From Perca fluviatilis (Eukaryota; Chordata; Actinopteri; Perciformes; Percidae), in assembly GCF_010015445.1 (NCBI RefSeq), contig NC_053118.1, forward strand, positions 11,209,759 to 11,273,758: 64,000 nt of DNA, given 5' to 3'. Shown here piece after piece: positions 1 through 26,888 of the stretch (positions are counted from its first letter, which is position 1; each line of letters opens with the position of its first letter). The notes beneath the pieces are model-generated. The model saw nothing but the letters and a program-made list of their open reading frames with translations, had not been told where the DNA came from and did not search any database. The translations under genes and the position numbers were made by a program.

Positions 1-1500
1 TGTTATTTCACAGTGCTTACGGTGTTTTCTGGGCCTGCACATGTAATCAATACCCCCAGGCAATTTTAAGCGTGATCAGTTTGGATGGATTATTGCTTGG
101 CAGGAAGGCTTTTACATTGATCCTTTCATCATGTCAATCACTGACAGCGACAACTCTGAACTCTTCAAATTCCATACATCAGCAAGTACTGTTCACAATC
201 TGGCTGCATCAAAACAGTGTGTCAAGAGGGTGTTGCGGGATCTGCTGAGGCTGGGCTTCCTATATTTTAATGCACACTGTAAGGTATTTCAAGGCCCAGT
301 GCGATGTCAGTGCTGTGCATCATCCATTCTTCTGTATAGTTCTCTATTGCTTTTAGTAGCCACAACAAGAGCCAATAGACTTTTTTTTCCAGTGGAAATT
401 TTGCTAAAATCGGGTAAAAATAACCAGATGCAACACTGTATTACCAGAAGTGTATCGTGATCATTTATGTAAGGTTTATATAACAAACTTTATTTACTCT
501 TTTCATCTGTAATTAAATGGTCAATACAGCGACCTGTGTCACAGTTGTGAAAAAAATGTCAAGAGAACATCTGTACAGGCAACATGTGGGGATGGGATCT
601 CTAAAATTTGAAACCAGAGCTTAGCATTAAATTGAGTTGTTAAAATAATAATAGCTTCATGTTAAGCTGCAAATGTTAGCATTTGGTTTCAGTGGAAACA
701 GTGCTACTGCTGGAGTAGTTTTGCAAACCCTGCCTTTATTCGTTCCTGCAGTTCGTAGCAAAGCTGACATCTCATCTAATGAAGAGCAGATAGCAGACTG
801 GTTCAAATCAGTGTTGGGAAACTGGGGCTGGCTGGTGAAACACAGAGTGAGTTGTAATATCCTCAATTTCTCCCAGCTGGAGCAGGCTAGAAGCATGTAA
901 CTGATAGTGTCCGCATGCATATTTTACACTACAGCCCAGGTGTAAAGTTTCAGCACTTGCAAGGAGCTGAACAGATTTGAAGTTAGACTGTACGACACGT
1001 AGGAAATGAGCAGACTGAAACTGCAAATAGTTTATAGCCGAAATCTAGCTGATGTGGCATACTGCTAAATATTTTTGCTACAGGCATCTTCTTCATTATA
1101 TGGATGTTGCTTGTATACCAGTTCTTCTCTTTAGTCCAGAGAGACTGAAAATAACCCTAAGCCTAAAAACACACTATGTCCAGAGCAGCAGAGAATATGT
1201 ATGGCAAGGGATAAAAGCACCTCATTTCCATTTACAGTAGTTTGGATTAACGGAAGTACATTTCGAGGATAATTGCCTGACATCTCGCACGTGGCTCACA
1301 CGCCGGATGTCCCTCGCCTTCCTCTCTCTGTGTGTTGGCGTTCTCAAACTCTGTTCGCTTCAGGAAACAACAAACTTCGATCTAGCAAGCTACACAGTTT
1401 TGAAGAAGATTTGATGGAGTAACAAGGCAGGCCTGCTTGGTCCTTTTGGGGGAATGATTGTAAAGATTTACAAAGAATGTGTTCACGGCATTTACTATGG

Positions 1501-1770
1501 GGGGCTGTGGCTCAGGTGGTAGACGGTCTCCTGCCAATTGGAAGGTTGGTGGTTCGATCCCTGGACCTGCAGTCCCATGTTGAAGTGTCAGTGGGCAAGA
1601 CACTAAACCCTGAATTGGTCCCAATGCTGTGCCATTGGTGTGTGAACCTTTATCTGAGGAGCAGATGGCACCTTGTACTGCATCCTCGGCCACCAGTTTG
1701 TGAATGGTTCCTGTAATGTAAAAGTGCTTTGAGTAGTCTTAAAGACTAGAAAAGCACTATATGAATACTT
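1501..1770 (+). mobile_element. tRNA-derived SINE
   Basis: The 5' part resembles a tRNA: an A-box-like TGGCTCAGGTGG near 1507-1518 and a B box GGTTCGATCCC near 1550-1561. The body is followed by a tail with GTAAAAGTGCTTTGAGTAG and GAAAAGCACTATATGAATAC, a tail I recognise from teleost SINEs. The exact family was not assigned. The open frames crossing it are not genes. Confidence 0.75.
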
Positions 1771-1919
1771 ACATACATTTACTATCTAACTGTGACGGTT
1801 TGGGACCGACTGGAGAGGATTGCTGAGGACAACGTAATGTTACACACAGCGATACACTGGTAAGAGCAAATGACGTTTAACCATGCATCCAGTTAATTGA
1901 TATAGCTCATGTTTCTGAA

Positions 1920-2215
1920 TTGTGTGAACAGTTTACTTCATTTAATATTTTATGTAGTGTTTTATTTTGCGGGGTGTAAATGTTCCACCAAAACAAGCAC
2001 CTTCCTGAGACTATTTTGCAGAGCCAACGTCCCTGCGTCCGGAGCTTAACGCCGCCCAAGACGATTGTGATTGGTTTAAAGAAATGCGAGCAACCCTTGC
2101 CATCCTTTATTTTCCTTCTATACTGCAATGTATGTGTGGTGTAGCCAGACCTTACTCCACAGCGCTGTGGAGACAGGTCTGGCAATGTAAGACTAGACTT
2201 ACAATAATCACTTTC
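1920..2215. mobile_element. DNA-transposon fragment, interspersed
   Basis: The stretch contains a palindrome around CAGACCTTACTCCACAGCGC and its complement AGACAGGTCTGG, preceded by GTTCCACCAAAACAAGCACC and GACGATTGTGATTGGTTTA. I recognise these as parts of a dispersed teleost element. The ends are not well defined and the family assignment is from memory. Confidence 0.5.
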
Positions 2216-3825
2216 TCCACCAACACTTTCTTCATGTTTTTTGGTTGCTTCCTGTCTACACGTCAGTGTGATTGGTTGGACTGAGATAATTTGTCGTAAA
2301 AAAACCCCACTTCATGTCAGTTGGTGCTTTTCCAAAATTTGAACCTGATCCACTCTGCCAAAAAAACATTAAGATACTTTTTTGGGGTAGGTTAGAGGGA
2401 CCTTCAGTTATGCACCTTGCAGTCACTTTCCATTTCTCTTACATGGAAAAGTTACTGGAAATTCTGAACAAACCGCTACACGGATATGCGAACACAGCTT
2501 CAATCAGGTCTGCCCAAAGACGCAGTGCATAATCAATCTTTTTCAATATGTTCTGTTTTCTATATTTCAGAAATGAGACATTACGTCAAAGTTGTTGTGT
2601 GTCTGAAAAAAAAAAAAGAAGGGTTGAAACAAAGTCAAACGGGTGGATCATGATGCACATAACAACACTGCAATTACTGGCAACTCTATAGGCCCATACA
2701 CCAATAACACAGTTAAAGCAGCCGATTAAAGCTGAAATAAGTCAATATTTACCATTGCATAACTCAATTGCAAAACTCCATTTTCTCATAATGGCCGTTG
2801 ATAATGAGGAAGCTCTCCATGGTCATGTGACTGAAGTGGAGCCTAATCATTGGACTGTTACAGTAAGTCATGACAGTTTATTGGCATGGAATTCCATAAT
2901 GGCGCAGATCAATAGCAACCCAGGAGGCTTTCCTCTCAGCCGGATTTGACACATTTGAATAAGTGCCGCTGAGGGGGAGCAGGCTTATGTTGAGAGGACT
3001 CAATCCCTCACCGAGCAACAACATGTTATCCAGAGCGATATTCATCTGCCGAGGAATAATCCCAAGACAAAACAAACTGGACGGCACGGCAGGTACGGAA
3101 CCTAATAAGAACCGTCAAACTTTCCAGTTTTCTAAAGGACAGGGGTGGTCATCAAAAGCCATGAAAACAATCTGAACAAATGATGCCCATACGTTCTGAA
3201 AATAAGAGATACAATCAGGCCAGTGCCCTTCTCACCCCTCCTCTTTCTCCTCCTTTGCGATCCCTGTGTTGGGAATAGAATAATATAAAGCTTGAAGGAG
3301 CAGGTTGTGAGATAAAAGGCCACATCACAATGATGATCTCTATCGATCGGCAACCTTGGGCACACAGAGGAGGTCCGGCATTTGTCACGTCAAAGCTGAA
3401 CCCAATAGCTGATCCACGCCGCTCTCTGATGAATTGGCCCCGTTCGCCAAGTTTATTTAATTGATGACGTGTTCCCTTTCAGGTGGACCACCACTATGTT
3501 CCGCGCATTCATTGATTTTCCAAAATCCCGCCCCCCCTTGTCCAAGCTTCTTTTTCCTGCTTTCTTCAAGCACCCAGCTAAGTGCAAAAGACAATCCCGC
3601 CCCCACCTCAACTAGACCTCGGTGACATGGCAAGAGGAGTGTCCTTGAGCCTGCGTCTGACCAGCCAGTTAGACTTCCAGAGATGGATATACAGTGCCTC
3701 TTTGTTAGTAAAGAGGCCTTCTAGGCGTATCAACTTAAAAGTATTATGAGAAGTGAGCAAAAGTCAAGTCTCTGCTCACATTCCTCAAAGAAGAGATGAA
3801 GCAGTTAGCTGAAAGTTGTACTAAA

Positions 3826-3827
<2 letters not shown>

Positions 3828-3877
<50 letters not shown>
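3828..3877. repeat. (CA)n microsatellite
   Basis: About 25 uninterrupted CA units. Confidence 0.95.
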
Positions 3878-3880
<3 letters not shown>

Positions 3881-4500
3881 TGCACAAAACAGTTCCATTT
3901 TCATCTCAGATGTACATGAATGTCAAAACTGTCACAGCACTAATGCCCATTATAACTGTGGCTTTGTGATTTAAATTAATAGCGACGTTTTCCCCTAACT
4001 CTCTTAATTTTTGTCGCTCCCTTAGCCCTCTGTGGTGAGTGGCGTCAAACGTAGGTTCTAATAAACACCGCCTACTGTTGAACGCATGCAGTAGAGTGCA
4101 TTGAAAAAAGATTTCTTGATTTGAACTAGTAACCACAGGCATCTTCTGTGGTGAGCAATACCAAACAGTTGATCCCTCTCTGTACCAAACTGTTAAAGTT
4201 TTAAAATGTTCACCGGGCTAATAGTGCACCACGCTTCAGCAACTCCCAACAATCCATACAGGAAAGAATTTGAATGTGTAAAGCACACAATCCTATTCCA
4301 GGGGATCTGGAGTGCGTAACTTTGTCATCTTGAGAGCCTGCATGAAAACTAACACTTGCCGGTGCAGCCAAGCAACCAGTCAAGCGCTAGGTAGGCAGCT
4401 TTTGGCCATCAAAGGGAAATTCCAGCCTAATGGGGTTTCAGAGTTTCCAGTGTATGCCTCTACCATCCGCAGACAACACGATTACCTGAGGAGTGTTATC

Positions 4501-4532
4501 ACACGCACACACAGACACACACACACACACAT
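4501..4532. repeat. Imperfect (CA)n microsatellite
   Basis: Short CA array with CG and CAGA interruptions. Confidence 0.85.
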
Positions 4533-6281
4533 ACCTTTCACACTCTCTTAACTTTGGAGTTTGTACTTCAGGTGGATGCACATGCTTCAGACAGGCAAAC
4601 ACAAGTGTGGGAGTGAATTTGACTGTGGAATAAGCATGAGGCTCATTATGGGACTTTGATTTTAAACAAATATAAGGATAGCAAGCGAAGCACCCCAGGA
4701 ACCTATGGATTGACTCAAGAGCTGTAAATAAACAAAGAAGAGGAGCAGCACCAACAAAGGCAGAGGAATTGTGCAAAAAGGCATACTTTTGGATTTAAAG
4801 CACCTATCTCAGATCACAGAGCCTTGAGAATGGGATTGGATTACTGTCGGTTAGATTTACTCCTGTGGCTCTTCGCCACTGCATCATCGTAGGGCCCCCT
4901 GCCTCTGGATCAATGGGGATATTTACTGCGCCTGTTTCAGGGAGACTTTCACAGTAGGCAGGGCATTAAACAAACAGCCGACAGCCCCCGTCCCAATGAT
5001 GGCCTGTCTGTTCACACTGTGCCATGCCCAAATGTCACACATATTCACTTCAAACAGGTAGCGCACACAAACACGAGTGAAGTGCAGATAAAACAAAAAA
5101 AAGGCAAAGCAATTTGCTCGGTGTGATGAACAAAGAGGAACGCTGCCACATTTCAAGAAAAGAAAAAAAAAATATATATATATATCCAAGAGACACATTA
5201 TGTTTACTTTTAGATAATTAGCCTTGTAACCCACTCTAAAATTATACTCATTAAAATCCTCTTAAATGGACACACCTCGAATAATTCCTTGTCTGCCTTC
5301 CCCTGGTTGCTCATAAACATTCAGTTTTGAACAGTAAAATGAAATTGCACTTCACGTCTGAGACATTCCATTGTAATGTATCGCTTAGTGGAAGGAAAAA
5401 AATTAACATAACGACAGCAAATCTGGATAACATGTTGAAGCTTTGTGATGGAAAATAACAATCAACCGCAGCGTCATAATAATAACCTCATTTAACCCCA
5501 GTGTTGAGCTGGAAGGGCATCATGACTGAAATCACTTGAGGTAAAACAGCAACTCCTTCACAGAGTGTGTCTATGAAGCTGCAGGAACAGCCTATTGAAT
5601 TCTATTATACATTTGAGAGTAGAATCGCCATTATGGTGTCAAACAACAGTCTTTACATGCATGTATACTGGCCGTCTGCAAAATAATGTGCTAAATGCGA
5701 GCGCATGAGTCGAAGAATGAGTGGAATGTATTGTGTCCCCACTCAAATATGAGCAAAATAAGTGCCTTCATAGAGAAAAACAGTCAGTATGAAATTTCTT
5801 CATTACTTGACAATTCCACTGACTAAGCCTGCGCTATCAGCTGACAGCACAATGCCAAACAATGGGCTTACAAACGGCAGCACGCATTACCGAATCAGCC
5901 CGAAGAGCTCCCGACGGCAGACTTCACTTTATCAACATGAAAAGTAATATGTGCGTGAAGACGTATGGCTCAGTGGTGAAAGCTGATGTAAGCTGGACTT
6001 TGATGGACCAATCACAGCTTCAGCTGCAGTGGATAATGCGCTAGTTGGCCTACTGGCTTTGCAATAGGAGTCATGCTGTACTTCGTTGCCCTGATAATGC
6101 ATCTTTGTCCTAATATACTGCATATGATTACATTTTCGCTGCTTTAAGGTTTCCAGAGTGGCTCAGGTAATTATCATGTCTAATAGCTGTAGCCGGAAAA
6201 CAAATCAGCTGCCTTAGAAACACCTGGTAGAAACCATGCAGGCGTTAATTTAGGTCGACGGGATGGGTGAACACTGAGGAA

Positions 6282-6624
6282 TAGGGCTGCAATTTAAGAT
6301 TATTTTCATTGTCGACTGATATGACGATTATTTTCTCGATTAATCGATTGTTCGAGTTGTTTGGTCTATAAAATGTCCAAAAATGGTGAAAAATGTTGAT
6401 CAGTGTGTTCCAAAGCCTAAGATGATGTCTTATGTCTGTTTTTTTCCCCCTAAGTCAAATATATTCAGTTTACTGTCACGGAGGAGTGAAAAAAATATTC
6501 AAATTGAAGCTGGAATCAGAGCTTTTTTTTCCATAAAAAATGACTCAAACCGGTTCATCGATTATCAAAATAGTTGGCGATTAATTTAACAGCTGGCAAC
6601 TAATCCATTTCTCTTTGCAGCTCA
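6282..6624. mobile_element. hAT-type MITE
   Basis: It starts GGGCTGCAATTTAAGATTA and ends GCGATTAATTTAACAG...TTTGCAGCTC, an imperfect terminal inverted repeat. Internal sequence with CGATTAATCGATTG and GTCTATAAAATGTCC is typical of a very common fish non-autonomous element. It has no coding capacity. Confidence 0.65.
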
Positions 6625-7105
6625 ACTGAGGAACATTGAAATCAGACTTTTAGATTTGTCCACTTGGAGTGGCTTTAACTATTTTTATTTTTGCCTTCAG
6701 GAATGATTTATTGCCCTGTTCTACAGCCTGACATGAAAATGAGTTTAAGTCATGGCAATCTTCCTTTATATAGTGAGGAATTGGCTATAGTCAAGGGACT
6801 CACATCTGCCAGTCCAGTTGCAACAGATAAGCACTGGAAAACTCTTTTGTTCCCAGTGATTAAAGTTAGCGTTAACTTTCATCTTGCACCTGTTGTGGCT
6901 GCAGCCTGTTCCCAGCAGGGGTATTTATTTTCCCCATCTCTACGAATATTTGGTGCAATTCTGCGTTGTCTTTTATTTTACGTTCAAGAAAGTGAGAACA
7001 TGGGTATTTGTGTGGGAGTGTGAGAACGTGTGTGTTTCCGCACACATGTGGACCATGTGTCAAGCGCTCTGCACCGGGAGGGCTGAAGAAGGGAGGAGGC
7101 CACCA

Positions 7106-7106
<1 letters not shown>

Positions 7107-7143
<37 letters not shown>
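7107..7143. repeat. (CA)n microsatellite
   Basis: About 18 CA units. Confidence 0.95.
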
Positions 7144-7145
<2 letters not shown>

Positions 7146-7821
7146 TGATTTCACTGAAACCCACACAGCATACGCCACTGGCCAGACACAGCACTGTCTC
7201 ACACGTCAACGCTGCCACTGCAGCACAGGAAGGCATCTTAGTTATGAAGGGAAATGCCTTGGCACACTGCTGGACAAACACAGATTGTCTCACACACTAA
7301 CATGTGAGTTCTTAATCTACTATTCTATTACACAACAGCCAGGCCGGGTTATTATGGTGTTGGTTCATCAGGGACATTACATGAGCTCAGTTGAACACTA
7401 ATTAAAAACAAATTAGTTGTTATAAAAAAACCTGTTATAAAGTCAGTAATTTGTATTTGTAGTATCGTGATTATGAAAGTCATGATCGACATTATGATTC
7501 TCTTCACATCAAATAAACAAAATATAAGTAGTTTTAGTTTTTTATGATTGCTATAGATTTATTAAACACTTTATTAAGGATGCCAGCTTTTATCTGGATT
7601 AAGCTCATCTGTGTATTTCAGGAAATTTGTTTTCATAATACAGTATTTAGAACATTCATCACTTATTGTTTGAAATCTTGCAGTTCTTTTTGTGTGACTA
7701 ATGAATATATTGGTATGGTTCTGATATGTTTAATTACATGGTTAGAAGGATGTAAGAGAAGAATGAGGATCAGCTGCAAATAGTGTTTTTTTTACTGATG
7801 TATAGAATGACCTGTACAGGA

Positions 7822-7823
<2 letters not shown>

Positions 7824-7911
<88 letters not shown>
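7824..7911. repeat. (CA)n microsatellite
   Basis: About 43 CA units with one CAAA interruption near 7868. Confidence 0.95.
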
Positions 7912-7912
<1 letters not shown>

Positions 7913-9051
7913 AACACAGAGAGAAATAATACAAGGTAAATACAAAAATCTTTTTTTGCAAATAAAAAAAACAACAATAAAAATAAGATTTAACAACGGT
8001 AGAAAATGAAATGATTTTTTTTTTTAAAAAGCAATGTGTTGCACAAGAGAAGGCATATTATTTTCTGAAAATAAATAGGCCATTATTTTGGAGCATCTAG
8101 GAAGCAAAAGAAGTTGATTTTTAAAGTCAACTGCAAATGTCTAATGATTAATCCATTGTATTACTAGTGAAATGTCAACTACAAAAGTTGTTGTTACATT
8201 TATGTAAATAGGACTGATTTCAAAATAATGTACATAATAATACTATTTAATTTTACTTTATTCATTTTTTACCAAAGTCAGTTAAGATGCTCTGGTTGTC
8301 AATTAGGCCCACACTACAATAAAATACATCCTGTCTGGACCTTTTCTTCTGCCGTTATCTTTTCAGCTCCACAATATTGAAAAGGTATTATGCATTAATG
8401 TAAAAAAAGGATTTAAAGACATTTAAATAACAAGAAAGATAATTACGACACATTGTCATTGATTTGATCACGTGTCTGGTATTTCAGTTTTAATTAATGT
8501 AAATAAAAGGGTGACGGAGAAAGGGAAGACATGATGCAGATAAGGAAACCAGTCAGACACACACCTGTTCTCTTTTTTTTTATTTAAGAAGGTTTTGATT
8601 GAGTGATGAGTTTGCACTCTGAAGAGTAGCACAGATGCAATAACAGAGAACCGACTCTGCAAATTGTAGGAGTGGTACGCTGAAAACAATGAAAACAGCA
8701 CGTGATAGATAGCTCATGTCAAAAGGTTAACGGTAACTCACAGACAAAACGTCTTGTTTTTAAAAAGTGCATTCACAAACATGACAAATACTCTCAACTC
8801 ATGATGTCTATTTTTATGTGATACAAAATATGCATACCTGTTTTAGATTTGTCTGTATTTATATACATAGATACTTCTTCAAAAGGATCACTTCTTTTGT
8901 CTTTTTACAAAGGTTAAAAGCAGGGTTGTGGTCGTAGCAGCTTCGGATATCTCTAGCCTCTTTACCATGTAACGAGATACACATAGTCTCAACAGATATC
9001 CAAATAAAACCTACCGTTTTCTCTGTTGTTAAACTCAAATGACATACTGTC

Positions 9052-9783
9052 TTTATTGAAAGAGATATTCATCAGTGAAGCCTGCAGTTTAGAAAAGAAA
9101 TGGATCAATAAAATGGTTGGGCCATTAAATATATTTTTGTATACCCGCTTTTTTGTCAATATCATAAATACTAAAGACACAGGACAATATTATAAGACAA
9201 TGCTGGGAGACTAAATGTAAAGATTAAAATAGTTCAAACATTATTTTTTTCAAGTTTTCTAGTTCATGAGAAAAAGAAAAAAAAAAATCAGGCGAGCACA
9301 GAAACACTATACTTCAGTCTTTTCTTCAGTCTTATTCACTGCCCTTTTATATTTAAAAGAGCAATCATGAACAAGGTTGCCAGACAAAGGCCGGACTGTC
9401 CATAAACTTTTCTGTTTTAGTCCTGTCCAGATAAGATGCTTGCCCATCATGAATGAGGCAGGATCCTGGTTTTCAAAGGAATTCATAAAAGCAGTCAAAC
9501 ATACTGATAAAAACCAATAAGTACCATGCAAATCTTGCAAGACGACATATTCTCAAACAAGAGACAAAGTATTCTTCGTATAGGCGAAATATCAAGTGAG
9601 GAGGGAATGGGTGAAAGGCAAAGACCTCTAATCAATACTAAATACTATATTTCCAAAACCAAACAAAAAATATTTAATCTGTACATAATATAGTACGCAT
9701 GAGTTCAGACTGGATCAGCAGTTTCTTTCCTTTTTGTTAGTCTTTGCCAAACGCCTACCTTGGAATAATACAGAAAAGTATTT
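9052..9783 (-). other. Probable sall3 3' UTR start with a candidate poly(A) signal
   Basis: Downstream of the stop, the first clear AATAAA on the minus strand is at 9057-9052 (TTTATT on plus). Further AATAAA copies lie at 8584-8579 and 8262-8257. The UTR may therefore be about 0.7-1.5 kb or longer. The choice among signals is a guess; nothing else marks the 3' end. Confidence 0.3.
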
Positions 9784-22977
<13,194 letters not shown>

Positions 22978-23151
22978 GCTGCTGGCGTCGGTGCTGGCGG
23001 TGCTGCTGCTGCTGTTTCTGCGCTCCGTGATGCCTCTGCGTTTTGCAGATACATCAGCGGAGAGCGAATGAATCAACACACAAAAAAAGTTCGCGAATAG
23101 TCTGGTATAGGGGAGAGAGAAAAAAAAAAAAGAAATCTGAAATTAGCCGGT

Positions 23152-23194
23152 GCTGCTGCTGCTGCTGCTGCTGCTGCCGCTGCTGCTGTTGCTG
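23152..23194. repeat. (CTG)n triplet array, CAG on the sall3 sense strand
   Basis: About 14 CTG units, with CCG and TTG interruptions, lie about 175-217 bp upstream of the sall3 ATG. On the minus strand this is an interrupted CAG array in the probable 5' UTR or proximal promoter. A poly-T/C tract ending CAG (acceptor-like, AG at 23103-23102) follows it on the minus strand. Confidence 0.9.
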
Positions 23195-23208
23195 TGCGTT
23201 GGATTGCG

Positions 23209-23308
23209 CATGTCGGTATAATAATTACGATAGTGAATAATGCCTCGCGATTAACGGCAACGTGTGAAGGTGGGGAGGATTGGCTAGAGTCCAGCGGACG
23301 CGCATTGG
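23209..23308 (-). promoter_or_regulatory. Candidate sall3 core promoter
   Basis: Two minus-strand CCAAT boxes (23308-23304 and 23283-23279) precede a TATA-like TTATTATA at 23224-23217. Spacing would place transcription start near 23190, within the CAG array, and give a 5' UTR of about 210 nt. The surrounding 22.9-24.4 kb is GC-richer than the rest of the window. This is motif spacing only, and an upstream non-coding exon is also possible (see the acceptor-like site at 23102). Confidence 0.35.
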
Positions 23309-24789
23309 ATATGGTAATGAGGGACGGACTAAGCAATTAGCCGCTTCACTCTCAGACTTTATCCGTCTCTTTTCTCTTTACTATCCAGCCTCTCCCCCAA
23401 CAACACAACACACACCAAAGCTCTTGTTATGCCCGGCTTTACGGGGAGGGTGGTGGTGGTGGTGGGGGGGGGGGTCTTCAACAGGGAACGTCAGTCTCCT
23501 TTTCCCCCCCTTCCTTTCACGAGGCGCACTGACTCACAAGTGCCGAGGATTCGCCGCCGCGTTTCTTCTCCAAGTATCTCTCATCTTCATCACTCTGACC
23601 TTTACGATCCCACTTTTACCTCCCAACTTCAGAAAGCGTCTTCTCATAAAGTCTATCTCGAGAGCTTTGGCTCAGTTCTCGCACTTACTCTCTCTCTCTC
23701 AGTAACTTTTGTGTGTGTGTGTTTGTGTGTGCCGAGGCTGCACACGCACCTCCTTCTGAATTGGACTGAAACGAAGCGATGTTTACAGTCTCTGAGATGT
23801 TTCAAGGCTTTAAAGTTTTCTCTTGATGATGGTGCTTCCGGTAAAGTAGCTGCGGTTTCTAGACAGACATCGAAAACCGGAAAAGAGGACGGGACGTGTA
23901 AAGTTCTTGACAGTAGCCATAAATTGTTATCAGGGTTCTATTTTCTAATTCTTCTTTCTAATGGCGCAGCTCCGCTCTCCAAACTTTGACGCGCGTCTTC
24001 CGAGAAATCGGTGCCACGATTAGCCTAACAGCAGTCCTCCTCTCAGCCACCGGCAACACTGTCAATGTGACCAGAAAGTCATTTGTCCCGCAAAAAAAAG
24101 AGAGAAGTCGCTTCAATGTTTCTGATCGCGATGAAGTTGCCCTCGTCCTCCTCTTCCTCTCGCTGTGCATTAGCTCCCGGCTGCGCCTTCGCCTCGGTGC
24201 GCTCTCCAAAAGTGGCTTTTCTGGATATCTGGTGGCCAAACACCGCTTGTTTTCCAAATATTAAAGCATCATTCAGTGTCTTCCCTTCTGTCGGCTCGCG
24301 GGCTCATATCGAAGCCAACTTTGAAGTTCTCTTCTGCCGGAGCACTCGCACTCTCGGTGTCTCGGTGCTGGGCATGGCTCCGTGTGTGTAGGGGACTGCG
24401 CTGTGTGTGAGAGTTAACCCCGAAGCAGAGGTTCAGCCCATTGCTTTCAGCCACCACTAGGATGTACCACCACGTTACTGTTCAATGGATCGTCCTCACA
24501 CTCCAGTGTGAACACCCAGATTTGACCTCCCATCATATAATATCCCACTGCTCTCACCAGCCGCCGTCTGTAACTGATAGCCCCTCATTCATCTCACAGA
24601 GTATTTTTATTTTTTATTTTTTATGAGAGCGGCGATTTTGTGGCTCAACGGTAGGCTTTTCATCGCAACTACCTACTTTTATGTTGACTTTATTTCTATT
24701 TTATGGACATTTTACGCACGGTGGCAATCACTGGGAATGTCATTTATTTGCCAGTAATTATTTGTAGAAGTAATTTGGCAGTAATCACA

Positions 24790-24792
<3 letters not shown>

Positions 24793-24869
<77 letters not shown>
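24793..24869. repeat. (TA)n microsatellite
   Basis: About 38 uninterrupted TA units, 1.8 kb upstream of the sall3 start. Confidence 0.95.
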
Positions 24870-24873
<4 letters not shown>

Positions 24874-26141
24874 AAAGATTATTTCATAGCGTCCTGTAAG
24901 ACTGAATGGCCTATAATATATTCACATTTGTTATGCTTTGTAGGATCACTTTTTCCTCTCTCTTCTTCATGCTTAAAATAAAAACCCTTGAAAGGGAGAC
25001 AGGATGTTGTGAACACTGATGTCAGCTCATTGTGGTGCTGAATACACACAGCAACCCTTTACTTTGCAAATTTATATTTGCATTAAGATCTCCGGAAGCA
25101 TGGGGTCACATTAATGGGGAAAAGGATTGAAAGGATTAGGGAGGAAGGAGGAAAACACGTGAATCAGTGCTATTGATAAACATGATTTGTGAACAACGTA
25201 TGAAAAGAAAAATGCATGGAATTCAGTTATTTGTTCGTATAACAAACGTCATAATTTGTCATGAAACAGGTCTCTTTACGTCACACAATTATCGGTTGTA
25301 TTATTGTAAGTTATTGACGATGATGCTGGCCATATGAGCCCATGGTTTTCATGTTTGTTTCGTTGTTCCAACGCATGCATTTCGAAATAAATTAGAAACC
25401 ATTTTAATGTAACGACGGATCCTGAGCTTTTTTTCAGTTGGGGGCGGCTCAGTTAGTGCCTCCCCCTCCCCCTCCCTCTCTCTCTTGTCTGTTTGACTTG
25501 TCCATTCCCCTGTGTGCAGCTCATATGAGAGACGAATCTGTTGACAACAAGGTCGTCCTGTGAACAAACTTTCTTCCCCCCCCCCCACCCTCTCCTTCTT
25601 CTCCTTCCTCTCTTTCTCCTTCCATCATCCCCTTAGAAGTTATGTCCAAAAGGCTGTTATTATCTGGTATTAATAGATGCAGCCCCAGGAAGACAAAATC
25701 AGCTATTGATAATTGCACGGAGTATACGGCAGCTACTGTATCGATCGGCGTGTCCTCCACTCCCCTGGCACTGAGAGATAAGGAGACACACTCTTTAGAG
25801 CAATATAATTTCTTTTGACCTATCTGCTTGCTACAGACTTATGATGAATAGCCAGAGTGGCTGAAGTCCTTTATCACCAAAGTTACCCGCTTGATATAAT
25901 ATTGATTCTTTATAACTAGCTCGCCACACAAAAATCAAACTGTCCACTTGGCCATCATCATCATCAATATCATCACAAAGGCGGAGGAACGAAGATCCCC
26001 CGCGCCTCTAAAGGCGAGTCTTTACAATCTCCTCTGTAGGCCTAATCTTTATTTTGCTGATGATGAAAGGAGAGGGGAAACGAGGCTAGGTGCCATTTAA
26101 GACGAGGTGCCATTTAATCCGGTATACACAGAGAGAGAGAG

Positions 26142-26193
<52 letters not shown>
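26142..26193. repeat. Poly-A tract
   Basis: A run of about 52 A following a GA array. Confidence 0.95.
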
Positions 26194-26198
<5 letters not shown>

Positions 26199-26888
26199 TC
26201 CACTGGGAACAGCTTGGACCTCTGGGAAAGTAATCAATTTGCAGTGATTTTCTTTCTTTTTTTTGATTGACAGAACGGTTTTGTCTGATTTTAAACTACA
26301 CAACCTGCAATTTGGCCTCCACACCGATCCCATACTTGTTTAGAACTGATATGACAGTGGATTAAATTGATTGATTAAACGACTGATTTGGAAAAGCCAC
26401 ATACAGTAGCATACCATACCAAAAAGAATAGCTCTTTAATTAACTGTGAAGTGGAAAAGTAAAAAAATAAATAAATAATGCAGTTTGTTTTATGATGCAG
26501 CTGACACCGGATGCGCCCCAGAGGTATCCTTTAACCTTAAAGAACAGGCTGTTTTTCTGCATAGCTGGAGCCAGATAGAGGCTATTCCAACGGGGGCCAC
26601 TCTCTCTATTCAACGAGAGAGGGGAGAGCGCTGCTGGTGGAAGAGCAGTGGGGTGGGGGCGAGGGATGGAGGAAGAAGGAAGGAGAGAGGGAGGGAGGGA
26701 GAGGAAAAACGTGTAATCACCCAAACAACCATTTTTACCCATTTCACCCCCTCTGGATCTGTGTCGCAAGGTAAGAAAGTGGCTACTTGGCTTCTATACT
26801 GGGCCTCTCTGCATTACAAACTGCACCGGCTGACTTCTGTGAGAACTCCTCTCCTTTTCTCTCGCTCTCTCTCTTTTTCTCTCTGCAG

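Larger units (their letters stand above)
2216..6281. other. Non-coding 3' flank
   Basis: No gene recognised; the open frames are short and lack recognisable domains. Contains two CA arrays listed separately. 1-1500 is likewise featureless. Confidence 0.6.
6625..9051. other. Non-coding, possibly distal sall3 3' UTR
   Basis: AT-rich with two CA arrays. Minus-strand AATAAA signals at 8584-8579 and 8262-8257 leave open that sall3 transcription extends here. No protein-coding signal. Confidence 0.5.
23309..26770. other. sall3 upstream region
   Basis: GC-richer to about 24.4 kb, with many CG dinucleotides around 23.5-24.4 kb, consistent with a promoter-associated CpG-rich zone. Then AT-rich with a (TA)n array and a poly-A tract. 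No protein-coding gene recognised. Confidence 0.5.

Noticed and set aside
1501..1575. Possible functional tRNA
   Set aside because: A and B boxes are present but the acceptor stem does not pair and the sequence continues into a SINE body.
1477..1716. 79- and 103-residue frames near 1.5 kb
   Set aside because: They translate a SINE body.
22978..23079. In-frame N-terminal extension of sall3 beginning at 23079
   Set aside because: It would start at GTG, not ATG; no in-frame ATG lies upstream in that stretch and all SALL proteins start MSRRK.
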